A stretch of DNA of 64,000 nt, from assembly GCF_042679565.1 (NCBI RefSeq), contig NZ_JBHTMY010000004.1:62001-126000 (forward strand), in the 5' to 3' direction. The first letter of the stretch is position 1, and every line of letters starts with the position of its first letter. Both the position numbers and the translations under genes were made by a program. This stretch comes from Namhaeicola litoreus (GTDB taxonomy: Bacteria; Bacteroidota; Bacteroidia; Flavobacteriales; Flavobacteriaceae). This document shows positions 61,648-64,000 of this stretch, in pieces. Under the pieces are notes generated by a model. That model was given only the letters and a program-made list of their open reading frames with translations, did no database searches and had not been told where the DNA came from.

Positions 61648-62548
61648 CTAGATTCTTGTTCAGCAGTTTCTCAAGTAAAATTATATCATTTCTATAAAAG
61701 GCTTCTAAATAATCTTTAGTATCTTCATCCATGGTCAATCTCATGGTCTGATTTAGTCTTCTGCTTTTCCTCGCTATTTTCCTCAATGTCTCTTCTGAAA
61801 TAACTGAACCAAAAAATTTCTTTATGAAATCTTTCGTTCTATTATCATGAATAAGAAATTTATGAAATAGTTTGAAACGCGGCAAACCAGAAACATTATG
61901 TTCTTCTGCAAAAGTATTTTGAAATTTATCATCTATATTAAGAAATCTATATACTTCTTTTAAGTATCGCTGAGGATCTTTAATAAATTCTTCTAAAATT
62001 ATTACATGAACATTTGTAAAAGTATCTATATAGGCCTGTACTTGATGAGAATATAAACCCTGATCTAAGTATGCAAATGTAGATGACCAGTTATTATTTA
62101 ACCTTTCAGATTCTAATTGCAAAGCATTTGAAAACTCTTCGTTTTCAAAGCCTAATTCTCGGGCGTAGCTATAATGAGAAAAAGCCCTTTTCACAGGATT
62201 TCTTAGGATAATAATGATTTTAGGATCATCCAAATATTTCTTAATCTTTGGGATTGCATACTTTGGTTTATACAAATAAGTTACTGTTGCTTCGCCAATT
62301 GCTTTATGCTTAGGATTAGCCTCATCAAATAACTTAAAATAATCATCCTCTTTATAGACCATCCTTTTTCTGTCAACTTGGAAGGACGGACACTTCTTGG
62401 ATGTTAACTCTTGGTATTCACTGACAAAAAAATTAGGCTCTTTATTAATCGGCATAAACACTTCAGGATGCTGATTAATATATTGGTATAGACTTGTAGA
62501 TCCTGATTTTGCTGCACCTACAATTAAAAAATTTGGCTTTTTATGCAT
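61631..62548 (-). CDS. Sulfotransferase, N-deacetylase/N-sulfotransferase-like
   Basis: This 305-residue sulfotransferase resembles the heparan-sulfate-type branch. The PAPS loop is IVGAAKSGSTSLYQYINQHP (9-28), followed by EPNFFVSEY. The 3'-phosphate motif is ILRNPVKRAFSHYSYAREL (about 114-132), with LDQGLYSHQVQAYIDTF downstream, another family block. The C-terminal part is shorter than in animal enzymes. It lies within the overlapping gene run and likely acts on the glycan made here. Confidence 0.88.
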   Translation of the reverse strand: MHKKPNFLIVGAAKSGSTSLYQYINQHPEVFMPINKEPNFFVSEYQELTSKKCPSFQVDRKRMVYKEDDYFKLFDEANPKHKAIGEATVTYLYKPKYAIPKIKKYLDDPKIIIILRNPVKRAFSHYSYARELGFENEEFSNALQLESERLNNNWSSTFAYLDQGLYSHQVQAYIDTFTNVHVIILEEFIKDPQRYLKEVYRFLNIDDKFQNTFAEEHNVSGLPRFKLFHKFLIHDNRTKDFIKKFFGSVISEETLRKIARKSRRLNQTMRLTMDEDTKDYLEAFYRNDIILLEKLLNKNLDVWNN

Positions 62549-63275
62549 CTTTTAATCCTTTTCTAAATTCACCCCAAGTATATTTTCTAATGGAATGAAA
62601 AAAATTCCATTTAATCTTTTCATAGTTTGAAATATTATATTTCGGCCATGTTTTTGGCCATTGATAATCCCAATATTTCATAAAAACACCAAATTTTTGG
62701 AATGCAATTTTTTTAACAACATCATCTGTGTAAAAATCTAAATAATGCGACTTAGACTCCGTAGAGTTGTATTTTGGTAAATCTCTTATAGGTTCAATTC
62801 CAATTTCTTGAAGAACTTGTTGGAAATCATTATTTAAATTTTCAAATTTAATAGTTCGTATATCTTTTGAAAATTTCAGAGTTGACATATCATCATATGG
62901 CAGCCATTTATTAGATGCCAGGTAATCTTTAAAGCTATAGTTTTTTTTAGAAATATTTTTATAATGATACAAATGTCTTAAATCAATTATTGCCTGTCGA
63001 CCTCTAAGATTGATTCTATCAGTATATCTATTTCTATGATCATTTTTATATTTTAGATAGGAACTAACAGCTTTGTCTAAGGGATTCCTTACTGTTATAA
63101 AAACGAAGTATTCTTTTTCTTCCTCAGAGGCAATATTCAAAAATTCTGAATAAATACTATGCTTCCTTAAGATAGGAACACCATCATAATTTTCAATTAG
63201 TTCTTTTCTAATTGCCGTGCAACCTGTCTGACCGTTTTCAATAAAAAGATATTTATATTTATGACTAATAACCAT
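62541..63275 (-). CDS. Sulfotransferase, Sulfotransfer_2-like
   Basis: This 244-residue protein begins SHKYKYLFIENGQTGCTAIR, matching the opening of carbohydrate sulfotransferases of the HNK-1/chondroitin type, in which the loop PKTGGT or similar binds PAPS. The 3'-phosphate motif is TVRNPLDKAVSSYLKYK (61-77). No full C-terminal motif was recognised. Its start lies 4 bp after the upstream sulfotransferase gene and it overlaps the next one by 8 bp. Confidence 0.75.
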   Translation of the reverse strand: MVISHKYKYLFIENGQTGCTAIRKELIENYDGVPILRKHSIYSEFLNIASEEEKEYFVFITVRNPLDKAVSSYLKYKNDHRNRYTDRINLRGRQAIIDLRHLYHYKNISKKNYSFKDYLASNKWLPYDDMSTLKFSKDIRTIKFENLNNDFQQVLQEIGIEPIRDLPKYNSTESKSHYLDFYTDDVVKKIAFQKFGVFMKYWDYQWPKTWPKYNISNYEKIKWNFFHSIRKYTWGEFRKGLKDA

Positions 63276-63279
63276 TTTT

Positions 63280-64000
63280 TTAGTTTAAAAAATTATTTTT
63301 AATCCATTGATGTTTTTTAAATATTCTTGGAAAAATAAGATAAGGTTTAAATTTAGAAAGGATTTTATTATACAATAAATGATATAAATCTAAAGGGGAA
63401 CTTTTTATTTCATGGACGATAGAGGTATTGATATCATTTAATTCTTCGATCAGTTGTTTTCGGGATTTACCTAAACAATCAAAATAATCATCACCAATCT
63501 GATATAAATAATTGGCAGCTATTTTTTTTCTCAGAACTGTGCTGAAAGTTTCTTTCCATTTGTTTATAGAACTCTCATCAATTTTATCATTTCCTCCAAA
63601 ATTCAGTAATGGGTCACCCATTGAACCTTTCAGTTCAACCATACCTAAATCTAATGAGCTGTCATCTTTAATTGAAATGGATAGATAGTCTTCAATTTTT
63701 TGAATAGTTTGGTCAGTTCGAAAAATAATATCCTCATAAGTAAGTTTTAATGATATGCTAGAATACGATTTAAAACCAGAAGCTAATAAATTAGGGCCTT
63801 CATTTAAATCTATATAAGAGCTGTATAGATTTTTGAATTTATTATCCCTTCTTGTATTCAACTTAGAACTAAATTGAGACAAGGGGTTTCTAAATAAAAA
63901 AATAAATTTAGCTTCGGGAAACAACTTTACTATCTCAGGAATGATTAAAAAATAACGAGGAGTTTTGTCTAAAAAATATATTGAACTATCACCTGATAAT
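63280..64000 (-). CDS. Sulfotransferase, 5' part beyond the window
   Basis: The frame is open to the right edge, so the N-terminus is missing. The visible part starts LSGDSSIYFLDKTPRYFLII, and the LDKTPRY block is typical of bacterial sulfotransferases. The motif FLFRNPLSQFSSKLN is the 3'-phosphate-binding segment, and LKLTYEDIIFRTDQTIQKIE follows as usual. The C-terminal half (ELKGSMGDPLLNFGGNDKID, then KWKETFSTVLRKKIA) is also typical. The TTG at 63922 is within the gene and is not its start. It is the fourth sulfotransferase of the cluster. Confidence 0.85.
   Translation of the reverse strand, partial: LSGDSSIYFLDKTPRYFLIIPEIVKLFPEAKFIFLFRNPLSQFSSKLNTRRDNKFKNLYSSYIDLNEGPNLLASGFKSYSSISLKLTYEDIIFRTDQTIQKIEDYLSISIKDDSSLDLGMVELKGSMGDPLLNFGGNDKIDESSINKWKETFSTVLRKKIAANYLYQIGDDYFDCLGKSRKQLIEELNDINTSIVHEIKSSPLDLYHLLYNKILSKFKPYLIFPRIFKKHQWIKNNFLN

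Noticed and set aside
63280..63924. Treating the 214-residue frame with TTG start as a complete gene
   Set aside because: The frame is open to the window edge and the upstream part encodes LDKTPRY, a sulfotransferase block.

Overview
The window looks like chromosomal DNA of a marine-type flavobacterium (Bacteroidota). The evidence is low GC, three SusC-type TonB-dependent receptors with SusD lipoproteins, lipoprotein signal peptides ending in Cys, and promoter-like sites of the Bacteroidota form (TTG, about 19-21 bp, TAnnTTTG) rather than sigma70 sites. Shine-Dalgarno sequences are scarce. The str-S10-spc-alpha ribosomal genes form one long array followed by carA, eno and gltA. No tRNA, rRNA, CRISPR array, phage or complete insertion sequence was recognised.

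Layout. (1) 1-15.4 kb, minus strand: three nutrient-uptake loci. They are a SusC whose partner would lie outside the window, an rlmB-type rRNA methyltransferase, a SusC-SusD-lipoprotein operon, and a second SusC-SusD pair. The three receptor genes share the same promoter layout, the same signal-peptide coding sequence and a small hairpin just inside the coding region. (2) 15.6-17.3 kb: an Omp85-type outer-membrane protein, divergent from the ribosomal array. (3) 17.4-34.7 kb, plus strand: rpsL-rpsG-fusA-rpsJ, a structured gap ending in a terminator-like hairpin, then rplC to rplQ including secY, infA, rpmJ and rpoA. (4) 34.7-42.4 kb: a secreted protein of unknown function, carA, eno, gltA and two amidinotransferase-fold enzymes. 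The two enzymes are separated by 1.2 kb of repeats, including a 529-bp MITE-like element with 73-74 bp imperfect terminal inverted repeats. (5) 42.5-64 kb: a polysaccharide region.

The polysaccharide region is the most interesting part. A WbaP/WcaJ-type initiating sugar-phosphate transferase and a divergent NodU/CmcH-type carbamoyltransferase lie to the left, followed by a lipoprotein gene flanked by manA and a decayed copy of the manA 3' end. To the right is a tightly packed minus-strand cluster. In order of transcription it holds four sulfotransferases interspersed with a Wzy-like polymerase, a GT2, a GT4, a WecG/TagA-type glycosyltransferase, a Gfo/Idh/MocA oxidoreductase, an aldo/keto-reductase-like protein and a Wzc-type tyrosine autokinase. 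It is followed by cysQ, a tandem DUF2061 protein, cysC, cysD and cysN. CysD, CysN and CysC make PAPS, sulfotransferases use it, and CysQ removes the PAP by-product. The simplest reading is a locus that makes, sulfates and exports an extracellular polysaccharide and carries its own sulfate-donor supply. The cluster continues past the right edge.

One gene in the cluster, the GT2, has an intact N-terminal catalytic half but no ATG, GTG or TTG start. Its frame runs directly on from the stop codon of the sulfotransferase gene before it.
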